A stretch of 64,000 nt of DNA from assembly GCF_003014575.1 (NCBI RefSeq), contig NZ_PYGF01000005.1:124001-188000 (forward strand), in the 5' to 3' direction. Below, piece by piece: positions 27,126 to 35,621 of this stretch. The stretch is from Cecembia rubra. Lineage in GTDB: Bacteria; Bacteroidota; Bacteroidia; Cytophagales; Cyclobacteriaceae. Below the pieces are notes generated by a model. It saw only the letters and a list, made by a program, of their open reading frames with translations, did no database searches and was not told where the DNA came from. The translations under genes and the position numbers were made by a program. The first letter of the stretch is position 1. Each line of letters begins with the position of its first letter.

Positions 27126-27923
27126 ATGTTCTTAGCCATTGATGCAGGCAATTCCAACATAGTTTTTGGTTTTTATGATGAAAACCAACAGAAGTGGGTG
27201 CATGAATTCCGGGTCAATACCTTCAAGGAACTTTCAACATTGAAATTGGAAAGGGAACTTCATTTATTTTTTTTGGAAAACAGCATAAAAAACGATCGGA
27301 TCACCCAGGTGGGAATTTCTTCGGTGGTCCCAGAGGTAAATTCGGTATTACAGCAATTTTGCAGGGAATACCTTGAAAAGTCTTGTTACCTGATCAGTGG
27401 GAAAAGTTATGCCAGACTGAATGTAAAAACCGCACGGCCCAATGAAATCGGCTCTGACCTTATGTGCAATGTGGCCGCAGCCTATGATAGGTTTAAGACT
27501 GCATGCATCATTGTGGATTTTGGAACTGCCCTTACCTTTACCGTAGTAGGAGAAGATGGCAAAATTATGGGGGTAAATATAGTACCCGGATTGAAAACAG
27601 CCATCAAGGCACTTTTCTCTAATACTTCCAAATTGCCGGAAGTGGAGCTTAAAATGCCCAAATCTGCTTTGGGTAAGAGTACTTCCCATTCCATACAGGC
27701 AGGCATTTTGTATGGATATACCGGTTTGGTCAAGGGCATGCTGGATACCATTCAAAAGGAAATCGGCCACCAATGCAGGATCATTGCCACAGGAGGACTA
27801 TCCTCCATTTTAACTACATTGGAAGATGCTTTTGATGTAGTGGACAGGAACCTGACTTTGGAAGGTATCAGGATCATTACCCTGGCGAATACCCTGTCAA
27901 TAACTGAGGATCTGGACATATAG
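27126..27923 (+). CDS. coaX: Type III pantothenate kinase
   Basis: 265 residues from ATG 27126; an in-frame TTG at 27078 is rejected. N-terminal phosphate loop IDAGNSNIVFGFYD, GISSVVPEV, the pantothenate region RPNEIGSDLMCNVAAAY, and second phosphate motif VDFGTALTFTVV, then TGGLSSI near the end, as in CoaX. It phosphorylates pantothenate with ATP as the first step of CoA synthesis. TATATTTG at 27073-27080 matches the Bacteroidota -7 element but no clear -33 box is seen. The last 47 bases overlap the end of the convergent M23 gene. Confidence 0.94.
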   Translation: MFLAIDAGNSNIVFGFYDENQQKWVHEFRVNTFKELSTLKLERELHLFFLENSIKNDRITQVGISSVVPEVNSVLQQFCREYLEKSCYLISGKSYARLNVKTARPNEIGSDLMCNVAAAYDRFKTACIIVDFGTALTFTVVGEDGKIMGVNIVPGLKTAIKALFSNTSKLPEVELKMPKSALGKSTSHSIQAGILYGYTGLVKGMLDTIQKEIGHQCRIIATGGLSSILTTLEDAFDVVDRNLTLEGIRIITLANTLSITEDLDI

Positions 27924-28563
27924 CCCTATATTTTTCTATTTCCCTTTGCGAACAAACACCAGGGAAGTCTCCCCAATTGCCCATCATGTCCCACATCAAT
28001 TGAAAATGCAAATGGGGAGGCCAGTCTCCATTTTCGGGAAATGGGCCTAAATGGCAAAAGGCCTGCCCTGCCTCTAAAGTCATGCCGAGTTCCAGTCCTT
28101 CCAAATCTTTCAGTGCCAAATGCCCATACAAGCTGTAGAGCGTTTTTCCTTTTAATTCATGTTCTAATATGATGGTAGCCCCATAATCCCCAAAACCAGC
28201 ATTGTTCTGAAAAGAAAAAACCTTGCCTTTCAGGGGAGCATAAACAGGGTGGCCTGACTCAGTCCAAATATCGATTCCCAAATGGATATTTCTAAAATCT
28301 GATTGCTCGGTGACAAAAACCTCTGAGCGTGCATAAATGGCCCTATGTTCAAAATAGCCACCAATTCCATATTTCTTACCGGCCGACTGAAGCTTACCAA
28401 ACACATATTGATCAAAACTTTTGGTATCCGAAAAATCAATGGACATCAGCACTGTGTTGGCAGAACTGAAATCCATCTCCATGGTATTGTCTGGATTCAG
28501 GTATTCTCCCATGACAGGAAAGATATTTTCACATAGGAGAAGTTCATGTAAGCTGTTTTTCAT
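27877..28563 (-). CDS. M23-fold peptidase-like protein without signal peptide
   Basis: 228 residues from ATG 28563. The frame stays open further upstream, but that would run into the start of the divergent gene. LytM motifs are complete: HLGID (His94, Asp98), YGHL (His148) and HLHF (His184, His186). There is no signal peptide, so it may not be a cell-wall hydrolase. The C-terminal GNWGDFPGVCSQREIEKYR...CPDPQLL resembles the M23 domain that, in some bacteria, is fused between a phosphotransferase (APH) and a class III aminotransferase. Overlaps the coaX 3' end by 47 bases. Confidence 0.85.
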   Translation of the reverse strand: MKNSLHELLLCENIFPVMGEYLNPDNTMEMDFSSANTVLMSIDFSDTKSFDQYVFGKLQSAGKKYGIGGYFEHRAIYARSEVFVTEQSDFRNIHLGIDIWTESGHPVYAPLKGKVFSFQNNAGFGDYGATIILEHELKGKTLYSLYGHLALKDLEGLELGMTLEAGQAFCHLGPFPENGDWPPHLHFQLMWDMMGNWGDFPGVCSQREIEKYRAICPDPQLLTGYSPG

Positions 28564-28618
28564 AAGCCGCAAGATAAAAATTTTGACAGTACCAATGCCT
28601 TGCCTTATATTTATTTCC

Positions 28619-29575
28619 ATGACTGAAACCATGAAATTTCCTTCTCTTGACGATATCAGGTTGGCCCATCAGCGGATCCAACCTTTCATTCACCGAACAC
28701 CCATTATGACCTCTGAGGCCATCAACCAGATTGCCGGCTGTGATATTTATTTTAAATGTGAAAACTTCCAAAAAGTCGGTGCTTTTAAAGCCCGCGGAGC
28801 GGCCAATGCGGTGGCCAAATTGGATGAAGAGCAAAAGAAAAACGGTGTCGCTACCCATTCCAGTGGAAACCATGCTGCTGCTTTGGCCAGGGCAGCGACG
28901 GTAGCTGGGATCAAATCTTATATCGTGATGCCTTCCAATGCCCCTGAAATCAAAAAGAAAGCAGTAAAAGGCTACGGAGGAGAAATCATTGAATGTGAAC
29001 CGAATTTACAGGCAAGAGAAACTACCCTTCAGGAAGTAGTAAACAGGACCGGAGCTACTTTTATTCCCCCCTATGATTACATGGACGTCGTTGAGGGACA
29101 GGCTACTTGTGCATTGGAATTGTGGGGAGAAGGGATTCCATTTGATGTCATCATGGCGCCGGTAGGAGGAGGAGGCTTGCTCGGGGGAACTGCCCTGACG
29201 ACCAAATATATTTCCCCTAACACCCAGGTGATAGCCGGGGAGCCAGCAGGAGCGGATGATGCTTACCGCTCTTTTCAAGCCAAACAACTTATCCCAATGG
29301 TCGGCCCCAAAACCATCGCAGATGGTCTGCTCACTTCACTTGGGAAAATCAATTTTGCCATTATCATGAAATATGTAGATGATATCCTCACTGTGACAGA
29401 GGAGGAAATCATAGAAGCCATGCGCCTGATTTACGAGCGGATGAAAATCGTAATTGAACCCTCCTGTGCAGTGCCTTTGGCTGCCTTATTAAAACATAAG
29501 CAGCGCTTCAAGGGTCAGAAAGTGGGAATTATCCTTTCAGGAGGAAATGTGGATTTGGGTAAATTGCCATTTTAA
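28619..29575 (+). CDS. Threonine dehydratase / serine racemase-like PLP enzyme
   Basis: 318 residues from ATG 28619 (the second ATG at 28631 is also possible). PLP lysine in GAFKARGA (Lys57), SSGNHAAA, and the phosphate-binding GGGGLLGG. No C-terminal ACT regulatory domain, so it belongs to the short, catabolic threonine dehydratase or serine racemase group (fold type II). It would deaminate threonine or serine to a 2-oxo acid, or racemise serine. It is divergent from the M23 gene with 55 bases between starts. Confidence 0.9.
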   Translation: MTETMKFPSLDDIRLAHQRIQPFIHRTPIMTSEAINQIAGCDIYFKCENFQKVGAFKARGAANAVAKLDEEQKKNGVATHSSGNHAAALARAATVAGIKSYIVMPSNAPEIKKKAVKGYGGEIIECEPNLQARETTLQEVVNRTGATFIPPYDYMDVVEGQATCALELWGEGIPFDVIMAPVGGGGLLGGTALTTKYISPNTQVIAGEPAGADDAYRSFQAKQLIPMVGPKTIADGLLTSLGKINFAIIMKYVDDILTVTEEEIIEAMRLIYERMKIVIEPSCAVPLAALLKHKQRFKGQKVGIILSGGNVDLGKLPF

Positions 29576-29588
29576 GCCGATAGGATAG

Positions 29589-30000
29589 TTATTTTCCTGA
29601 ATTGAGGCAATTCAAGAAGTTTTGCTCTGGCAAGGACCGCACTTCATCGGTTGATACCAGGGCATTATTTGTGAACATTTCCAAAAGTGTGGGCTTGGTA
29701 ATGTCTTCCTCAAAAGCCTGGCTTGGGACCCACCTTGCAATATACAGCTCCATAGGAAAAATGAGGTTCCCGCCTCCATATATGGGATTGGTCTGACCGC
29801 CCAGGAGAAAGAGAAATTCTTTGTCCACGTTATGGTGGAGGCCACTGCCAAAATTTTCGAGTTAATTGGGTCATAAGTCCTTGGAAACCGTCATCGCTAT
29901 ATTTCATCAAAGATGGAGACAATTAGACCTAAACCTTTCCTTTCTACGATTTCAACGGCCCTTATCGGGATACCTTCTGTCGGTTTTTCAAAAAAATTAT
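29589..30000 (-). pseudogene. Probable decayed gene of unknown family
   Basis: On the minus strand, three frames in succession carry protein-like text: EGIPIRAVEIVERKGLGLIV..IFDEI, then KYSDDGFQGLMTQLTRKFW, then FGSGLHHNVDKEFLFLLGGQTN..YGGGNLIFPMELYIARW ending in LNSGK at 29589. Each switch is at a stop or shift. This looks like a single gene broken by at least two frameshifts. The last 79 residues could be read from a GTG. No family recognised. The remaining spacer (30001-30230) shows nothing further. Confidence 0.38.
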
Positions 30001-30230
30001 TCCTGGAAAGGATCTAATATAAAAATAGCGAATTTTAAAATGACCGCTACTCAATTGACGAAAAAAATGAAAGGAATCCCGATCAAAAGATCCCTTTCCA
30101 TTAATTTTAGGCCCTTAAATTGACTATGATTTCAGGTAGTGGAAGCAACGAATTGTGAGCAAGCTCAACGAAAAACTTCTATTTTTCATGAGAAAGGCGG
30201 AAGCTTCTAGCTAAATAGAAACAGTAAAAA

Positions 30231-31016
30231 TCAATTTAAGACCGTGTTGGCCAGGATGCTTTCATGGATTCCGTCCCATAGGATTTTTCTGGCTTCCAGG
30301 GCCTCAATGGCTGCTTTTTCTATTTCTTTCCATTTTGCCTCATCTTCTCCACAAAGGTGCTGGAGCATTTTCATGGCCAATGGTCCGTGATGGTCTTCGT
30401 CCAAATGGATATGCCTTTCAAAGTAATATTCCAAGGTATTCAGTTGGTCTGGCTTGCTTTTGATCAGGTCATTGACCAGCTGCCTGAATAGATCTGGGAT
30501 AAGGTCTTCTCTACCTAAAGTAAAGGAAGCGGCTATTTCATGTGCTTTCCCTTTTTCAACCACTTCAAAATTTTTGTTGAGAAAGGAAATTACAGATTGG
30601 GGAAGTTCTACCCCACTTAAAGCCTCTTGAAAACTTTTTCCTGTTTCCAAATGGGTCAATAGTAATTCCATTTTTTCTGTGCTGGCACCCGCTTCTTTCA
30701 TCGCGCGTAGGTAAAGTTCAAAATGGCTGCAATAGCCTCCCTGTCCGTCCTCATCGCTCTCCTCGGCCAAAACGATGTCATTGATGAGCCGGGTCACCAA
30801 AGGCTCAGCAGCTGGCCGCCAAGGTAAATTCATACCGGTAAGTTTCAGTTGCAGGGCCTTTAGTAAAGTCATAAAATCCCATACCGCATATACATGTTGT
30901 TCCATAAAAACCTGAAAATCCTCCAGTGTTTTCATGTCCTTGTAAATAGGATGTTGTAATAGGGAATTACGGTAGGGCGAGATTGCCTCCATGAGTTTTT
31001 CTATTCTTGGATTCAT
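30231..31016 (-). CDS. DUF3050 protein (heme-oxygenase-like fold)
   Basis: 261 residues from ATG 31016, chosen because the longer frame begins with unrelated sequence and the family starts at MNPRIEKLMEAI. Conserved histidine/acid motifs: Glu39 and His41 in EQHVYAVWDFM, ESDEDGQGGYCSHFELY, and HIHLDEDHHGPLA. These match DUF3050, predicted to adopt the heme-oxygenase-like helical fold that in relatives holds a di-iron or other metal cofactor. Reaction unknown. Monocistronic. Confidence 0.88.
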   Translation of the reverse strand: MNPRIEKLMEAISPYRNSLLQHPIYKDMKTLEDFQVFMEQHVYAVWDFMTLLKALQLKLTGMNLPWRPAAEPLVTRLINDIVLAEESDEDGQGGYCSHFELYLRAMKEAGASTEKMELLLTHLETGKSFQEALSGVELPQSVISFLNKNFEVVEKGKAHEIAASFTLGREDLIPDLFRQLVNDLIKSKPDQLNTLEYYFERHIHLDEDHHGPLAMKMLQHLCGEDEAKWKEIEKAAIEALEARKILWDGIHESILANTVLN

Positions 31017-31149
31017 ATTCTGTTTGGGTATTAGGGGATAAACGGGGAGCAGTAGGTGCTTGTTTTTTAATTTTGGCGCAAAAATAAGAAAGGGATCCTG
31101 ACCAAAGGACCCCAATCGGAAAATTGTAAATGAATGAACATGGAAACCG

Positions 31150-31215
31150 GTATCCTGAGAGAGGCGAAGGGTCTACCGTGAATTAGGAGATTCTACTTCG
31201 CCTGTGGCGGATCAG
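31150..31215. repeat. Imperfect palindromic intergenic repeat
   Basis: TATCCTGAGAGAGGCGAAGGGTCT and, 16 bases later, AGATTCTACTTCGCCTGTGGCGGATCAGAG form an imperfect inverted repeat. The wording TCCTGAG..GCGAAGG.TCT...AGATTCT.TTCGC..TCAGA resembles a dispersed palindromic repeat seen between genes of many Bacteroidota. A half-like fragment (TCCTGAG..AAGCGAAGC) also occurs near 34702-34730. Confidence 0.45.
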
Positions 31216-31281
31216 AGGGACTGCCCAAGTAATTTCTTTCATTCCATAAATATCAATTTTAATCACTTAAAATGAATGTAA

Positions 31282-33207
31282 TCAATCCCTGATCTCGATT
31301 ACTTTAAATTCTGTTCTTCTGTTGACCTGATGCTCTTCCTCTGTTTGTGCATTAGGAATGATCAGCTGACGCTTACCGTAACCTTTTGCTACTAACCTGC
31401 CTGCGTCAATGCCTTTGGAAACAATATAAGCCACGGCAGATTCAGCCCTTCTTTGGGAAAGGTTATCATTGTAGGCATCTGAAGCTCTGGCATCTGTATG
31501 TGAACTCAATTCAATTCGAATGCTTGGGTTATCTTTAAGGATTTGCACCAATTTATCCAATTCCAATGCAGCATCCGGACGGATATCTGCTTTGTCCAGG
31601 TCATAATAGATATTTTCAAGAACGATGGCTTTTTCCAAAATCAAAGGATCAAGCACAATGGTAGTATCCAACACAATATTGGTTACATCTTGGATTAGGT
31701 CTTCAGGTCTTGGGGTTTTTCCTGTAGTGGAGTAGCTTAAACTTTTTGTAAAATATCCTGATTTGGTAGCGATCATGGAGAAGTTTTGATCAGGAGCCAA
31801 AGTAAACCTTAATCGGCCATTTTGATTGGAGAAGTCTCCACCCACATTTTTGTTATTGGCATCATAGAGTACCACTCTGGTTTGTGGTAAGATCACTTCT
31901 GTGCCATCGTCTTTTTTCTCTTTGGTGGTCACATTAAGGAATACATTGACCACCTTAGGCTTTGGTGTCTTGTCCTCAAAATAATAAATGTCATCATCTC
32001 CTAACCCACCCTCGCGGTTAGAGGAAAGGAATCCTTCGGTAGGGTATTTGGAAAAGAAGATTCCGAAGTCGTCAGCCACACTATTGACATTGGGACCGAG
32101 GTTTTTCACTTCCCAGCCATTGCTAGTTCTTTCAGCTACAAAAAGGTCCAATTTACCATAGCCGGGATGTCCATCCGAAGCAAAGAAAAGCTTTCCGTCC
32201 GGTGCAACATAAGGGAACATCTCATTGCCCGGGGTATTGATCTGTGGGCCCAAGTTGACGGCGTTGCCAAAGTCTCCATTGGCCAGTTTGGTGGCACGGT
32301 AAAGGTCCAATCCTCCCTGTCCATCCGGTCTAATGGAAGCAAAGTAGAGTTCATTGCCATCCGGGCTGAAGGCTGAGGTCTGATTGGTGTAGAACTCATC
32401 TTCATTGACAGGCATCCAAATAGGCTGGGTATAACCACCACCCCGGAAATAGGAGGCGAAAAGATGGGTATCCGGAAGGTCCCGGGAACTCTCGGAATTA
32501 GATCGAGAATAAATGATCATATTTCCATCAGGGCTAAGTGTCAGTGAACCCTGATTGAGATTGGTTTCGTTCTGGAATTGGGGTAAGAGCTGAATATTTT
32601 GCACATCCACTTTGATGCCTTCTGCCTTGGCCCTGAAAATTTTCAAATAAGGTGTGCCTGTGCCTTTGTAGATGCCTGTTGGCATCCTGTTACTGGTAAA
32701 ATACACAAAACCCTCACTGAGAAAAGGGCCATATTCTGCGTAAGGTGTATTTAGTAATCTGTAGTTTTCTACTTCCAAATAAGGGAAATAAGGCTCAATT
32801 GCCTCCAGTTTTGCCAGGTTATTCAACTCTAGTCTGGCCAAACGCTGGTAATTGTCATCCAATGTAATTTCCTGGGCCTTGGTAAATGCTTCTTTGGCCT
32901 CTTCGTATTTCCCCTGTCCCTTCAAGCTCTGCCCCAATCGAAAATAAGATTCAAAGGTTTCTTCGTTTTCAATAAGCTTTGCATAATAAGCTTCTGATTT
33001 TTCTACCCGGTTGGAAAGCCTGTAGCTTTCGGCCACATAGAAATTGGCCTGTTGGTTGTCCGGATCATCTTCCAGTATTTTGGAAAAAGTACTGATAGCC
33101 AGCTGGTATTCTCCTGCCCGGAATTGGTTTTGCCCTTTTTGAAAAAGGCTGGTACAGGAGCCAAAAACAATGACCATCATCACCAGAAATACAGCAATTT
33201 GCTTCAT
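31282..33207 (-). CDS. PorE-like OmpA-family lipoprotein (TPR, PD40, OmpA domains)
   Basis: 641 residues. Lipoprotein signal to Cys18 (VFGSC). TPR repeats at about 20-125 (GEYQLAISTFSKILEDDPDNQQANFYVAESY), PD40/WD40-like blades at about 190-390 (SPDGNELYFASIRPDGQGGLDLY, DGKLFFASDGHPGYGKLDLF), a carboxypeptidase-regulatory-like stretch (TRVVLYDANNKNVGG), and a C-terminal OmpA domain (about 525-641; SSHTDARASDAYNDNLSQRRAESA) that binds peptidoglycan. This architecture is that of PorE, a type IX secretion component of Porphyromonas, but several paralogues exist per genome, so involvement in secretion is likely, not proven. Confidence 0.85.
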   Translation of the reverse strand: MKQIAVFLVMMVIVFGSCTSLFQKGQNQFRAGEYQLAISTFSKILEDDPDNQQANFYVAESYRLSNRVEKSEAYYAKLIENEETFESYFRLGQSLKGQGKYEEAKEAFTKAQEITLDDNYQRLARLELNNLAKLEAIEPYFPYLEVENYRLLNTPYAEYGPFLSEGFVYFTSNRMPTGIYKGTGTPYLKIFRAKAEGIKVDVQNIQLLPQFQNETNLNQGSLTLSPDGNMIIYSRSNSESSRDLPDTHLFASYFRGGGYTQPIWMPVNEDEFYTNQTSAFSPDGNELYFASIRPDGQGGLDLYRATKLANGDFGNAVNLGPQINTPGNEMFPYVAPDGKLFFASDGHPGYGKLDLFVAERTSNGWEVKNLGPNVNSVADDFGIFFSKYPTEGFLSSNREGGLGDDDIYYFEDKTPKPKVVNVFLNVTTKEKKDDGTEVILPQTRVVLYDANNKNVGGDFSNQNGRLRFTLAPDQNFSMIATKSGYFTKSLSYSTTGKTPRPEDLIQDVTNIVLDTTIVLDPLILEKAIVLENIYYDLDKADIRPDAALELDKLVQILKDNPSIRIELSSHTDARASDAYNDNLSQRRAESAVAYIVSKGIDAGRLVAKGYGKRQLIIPNAQTEEEHQVNRRTEFKVIEIRD

Positions 33208-33258
33208 GGGCTTGTTAAAAGATTTTTCTGTGTTTTTAAATATAGGACTTTATGATAA

Positions 33259-33750
33259 TTAATTCATAAAGAATTTGTTTAACCAACTATCTTTTGCAGC
33301 AATTAGCCAGTTTTGCTCCAGATCAGACTTCCTTTGGACTACAGGGTTCAATACGATAGAATCTGCTTTTAGGATGCCTTCGGATACTTTTGATTTGAGG
33401 CCAAGGAATGGACTAACTTCTAACTGTTCCCCAGACTGAAGAAAGCCAACTTTTCCCTGATCCAGGAGATTGACATGCAACTGCTCCTGTATTTCCCTTA
33501 AAGTGCGAACTGAAGAATCAATGGAGCAGCCCGAAGCGCCCAATTGGCTTTCATCTACGGCAAGTACAATCACCTGTCCAAATTTGATGGTAAAGGAAGT
33601 GGGCATAAGGCTGCCATGGGTATTCCACTGTTCACAAAAAGCCTTCAGCCTTGCAGTGATCCAGTCCAATTCCTCAGGGCTAAACCTCCTGTCCGCTTGG
33701 TACACCCAAATCCGGGAATTTGCCGGCATTTTATCAAAATCCAAATACAT
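33259..33750 (-). CDS. Conserved hypothetical protein (often mis-called ABC transporter ATPase)
   Basis: 163 residues. The start MYLDFDKMPANSRIWVYQADRRFSPEELDWI is typical of a Bacteroidota-wide small protein annotated as ABC transporter ATPase, yet no Walker motif is present. It contains a CSIDSSVR segment (Cys with acidic/serine neighbours). No signal peptide, so cytoplasmic. It precedes the PorE-like gene by 51 bases on the same strand and may be cotranscribed. Role unknown. Confidence 0.8.
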   Translation of the reverse strand: MYLDFDKMPANSRIWVYQADRRFSPEELDWITARLKAFCEQWNTHGSLMPTSFTIKFGQVIVLAVDESQLGASGCSIDSSVRTLREIQEQLHVNLLDQGKVGFLQSGEQLEVSPFLGLKSKVSEGILKADSIVLNPVVQRKSDLEQNWLIAAKDSWLNKFFMN

Positions 33751-34290
33751 ATAATACTTTAATTGATTATCAAAAATAAGGTCTTTTGCCTCAAATTAGT
33801 TCTCTTTTTAAACGGAGAAATTGAGCAGAAGGGTATAAATTGTGGGAGAAAGCTTACAGATGACCCGTCTGGTTTTAATTTTCCGTCCTGTATCCCTGAC
33901 AGCTTCAATGCTGAAATTGGTTTTTTGGAAAATTAAGCGTTATTTTTATGTAATGTCAATTTTGAAAAGGATAAGATTATTTTCATCAATATGATTATCC
34001 GAAATCAAACCACTAACTGATTTTCAGTGAATTTGTCAGTAGATTAGAATCAATATCCATGAATGACTTGTCCGCCTAGGCGGATCCAATATCAATGAAT
34101 ATCGGTATGGTTAAAAAACCGAATTTATATGGCTTACTGGTATTATAGATGATATACATTTTCATCAAATAAAACCATATTGGTATTATTTGCCGGTTTC
34201 AACTTTGGTTCTACTCTAGATGAAGGATTCTGGAGTCTAATACCCTAATTGTTTTTTAAATTAGAACAAAAGAGGATAAAAATAGGTCAA
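33751..34290. other. 540-bp spacer without a gene
   Basis: A+T-rich divergent spacer between the minus-strand PorE cluster and the plus-strand YjbR gene. It contains the palindrome and direct repeats at 34051-34100. I see no credible small gene, riboswitch or terminator in the rest. Confidence 0.6.
34051..34100. repeat. 14-bp palindrome flanked by near-identical direct repeats
   Basis: CAATATCCATGAAT (34051-34064) and CAATATCAATGAAT (34087-34100) differ by one base. Between them sits the perfect palindrome TCCGCCTAGGCGGA (34071-34084). The layout resembles the footprint of a small mobile element with a duplicated target, or an operator. Confidence 0.6.
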
Positions 34291-34635
34291 ATGGTAAGCT
34301 TTGAGACATTTAGAAAATCAGCACTTTCTTTTCCCGAAGTGATAGAAGTTCCTCACTTTGAAAAAATATCATTCAGAGTGAAAAAGAAAATATTTGCGAC
34401 CTATGACCACAAAAACAAAAGAGCGACCTTAAAATTGTCAGAAATAGATCAGGACGTTTTTTCATCTTCAGACAGGACAATTATTTATCCTGTTGCCAAT
34501 AAGTGGGGAAAGCAAGGCTGGACATTTGTTGAATTGGGAAAAGTACAAAAAGGCTTGTTTATAGATGCTTTGACAACAGCTTATTGTGAAGTAGCACCAC
34601 AAAAACTTGCTGAACAGATTAGGCCAAAATCATAG
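34291..34635 (+). CDS. MmcQ/YjbR-family protein
   Basis: 114 residues from ATG 34291; a longer in-frame start at 34249 adds unrelated residues. Family features: FRKSALSFPEVIEVPHFEKISFRVKKKIFATYD, then TLKLSEIDQDVF and a C-terminal W-containing segment (KWGKQGWTFVELGKVQ). The YjbR fold is a double-wing DNA-binding-like domain, but the biological role is unsettled. Followed after about 150 bases by a DUF2306 membrane gene on the same strand. Confidence 0.85.
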   Translation: MVSFETFRKSALSFPEVIEVPHFEKISFRVKKKIFATYDHKNKRATLKLSEIDQDVFSSSDRTIIYPVANKWGKQGWTFVELGKVQKGLFIDALTTAYCEVAPQKLAEQIRPKS

Positions 34636-34787
34636 AAATTGGGATTACAAAAACTGAAGAAATTAAAATTTAAGTGTATATCAATGTAGCAGAAAGTCTT
34701 ATCCTGAGAAAATTGTTCCCAAGCGAAGCAAGTAATCATTTGAAGCAATATTATTCAACCTAAACTTAAAAACATAAAAAGTAGAAA

Positions 34788-35384
34788 ATGAGCAAGATGT
34801 CTATTTTTTGGAGCGTTTATTTTATGCTCTTTATAATTTTTCTCTTACCCACATTAAGTTATTTGGTAATGGGACTTCCTGACTTCCTAAATAGAAATAG
34901 CCTTACAGAAAAGGCGTGTTTCATCGGCCACATTTTATCTGGAATTGTAGTTTATACAGTTGCACCTTTTCAATTCTCCACTTCCGTAAGGTTAAGGGAA
35001 CCAAATAAGCATAGGATGTTGGGCAAAGTTTATATTTTCAGTTCCTTGGTATGTATTCTCACCTTATATGCCAACATACTTCCGAATTCAATTTGCGAAA
35101 GTTGCCAACCTTCTCAATACATGGCTACTAGCTTGTGGCTAATTTTCATTTTACTTGGGCTATGGTCTATTCTTAACAAAAAGATGGAGTTACATAGGCG
35201 ATTTATGATGAGTGGATTCATTTGTGCTGCCTATTTCGTAACAGTTCGCTTGGTAAGTTATACCCTAATGGGATTCTTTGACTTGATTACACCCAATGAG
35301 CATGCTTCTTTTTTAGTTTCAGATATTTTTGTTTGGTTATTGCCACTTTTGATTTTTTGGTCAATCTGGCTGAGGAACAAATAA
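34788..35384 (+). CDS. DUF2306 integral membrane protein
   Basis: 198 residues with about six membrane segments. Family marks are the two histidine motifs: NKHRMLGKVYIFSSL after segment 2-3 and ELHRRFMMSGFICAAYF near the C-terminal part. DUF2306 proteins are uncharacterised membrane proteins; the paired histidines suggest metal or heme binding (inference). A CxxC-like pair (SICESCQPSQ) lies in a loop. Confidence 0.8.
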   Translation: MSKMSIFWSVYFMLFIIFLLPTLSYLVMGLPDFLNRNSLTEKACFIGHILSGIVVYTVAPFQFSTSVRLREPNKHRMLGKVYIFSSLVCILTLYANILPNSICESCQPSQYMATSLWLIFILLGLWSILNKKMELHRRFMMSGFICAAYFVTVRLVSYTLMGFFDLITPNEHASFLVSDIFVWLLPLLIFWSIWLRNK

Positions 35385-35555
35385 TTTGGAATTAAGAATC
35401 CATTCACTTAGATCAGGGTCTTTAGTTAATCCTGATCATTACAATAATTTTATTATCCCGGATAAGATCCTGCAATAAAACTATTAACCCCATTGGAATA
35501 TTTTTTTAGCAGCTTATAAAGAAAGCAAGTGTATTTATTGGGTACAAATGAAAGT

Positions 35556-35591
35556 AAAAAGACCTGTCAGGTTTTCGATACCTGACAGGTC
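35556..35591 (-). terminator. Terminator of the Fe-S operon (perfect 12-bp hairpin)
   Basis: GACCTGTCAGGT (35561-35572) and ACCTGACAGGTC (35580-35591) pair perfectly around a 7-base loop; on the minus strand the stem is followed by TTTTTAC, giving a normal terminator 30 bases after the 35622 stop. The ACCTGACAGG core is a common intergenic hairpin sequence in this phylum, and one arm recurs near 1401-1411. Confidence 0.8.
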
Positions 35592-35621
35592 AAAGTCATT
35601 AAAAAACTTTAGCGATATGTC

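Noticed and set aside
28421-28618. Upstream extension of the threonine dehydratase-like gene
   Set aside because: Runs through the divergent M23 gene; family start is at 28619.
29866-30123. 85-codon + strand frame in the spacer after the threonine dehydratase gene
   Set aside because: Opposes the better minus-strand remnant, has no family features and no promoter.
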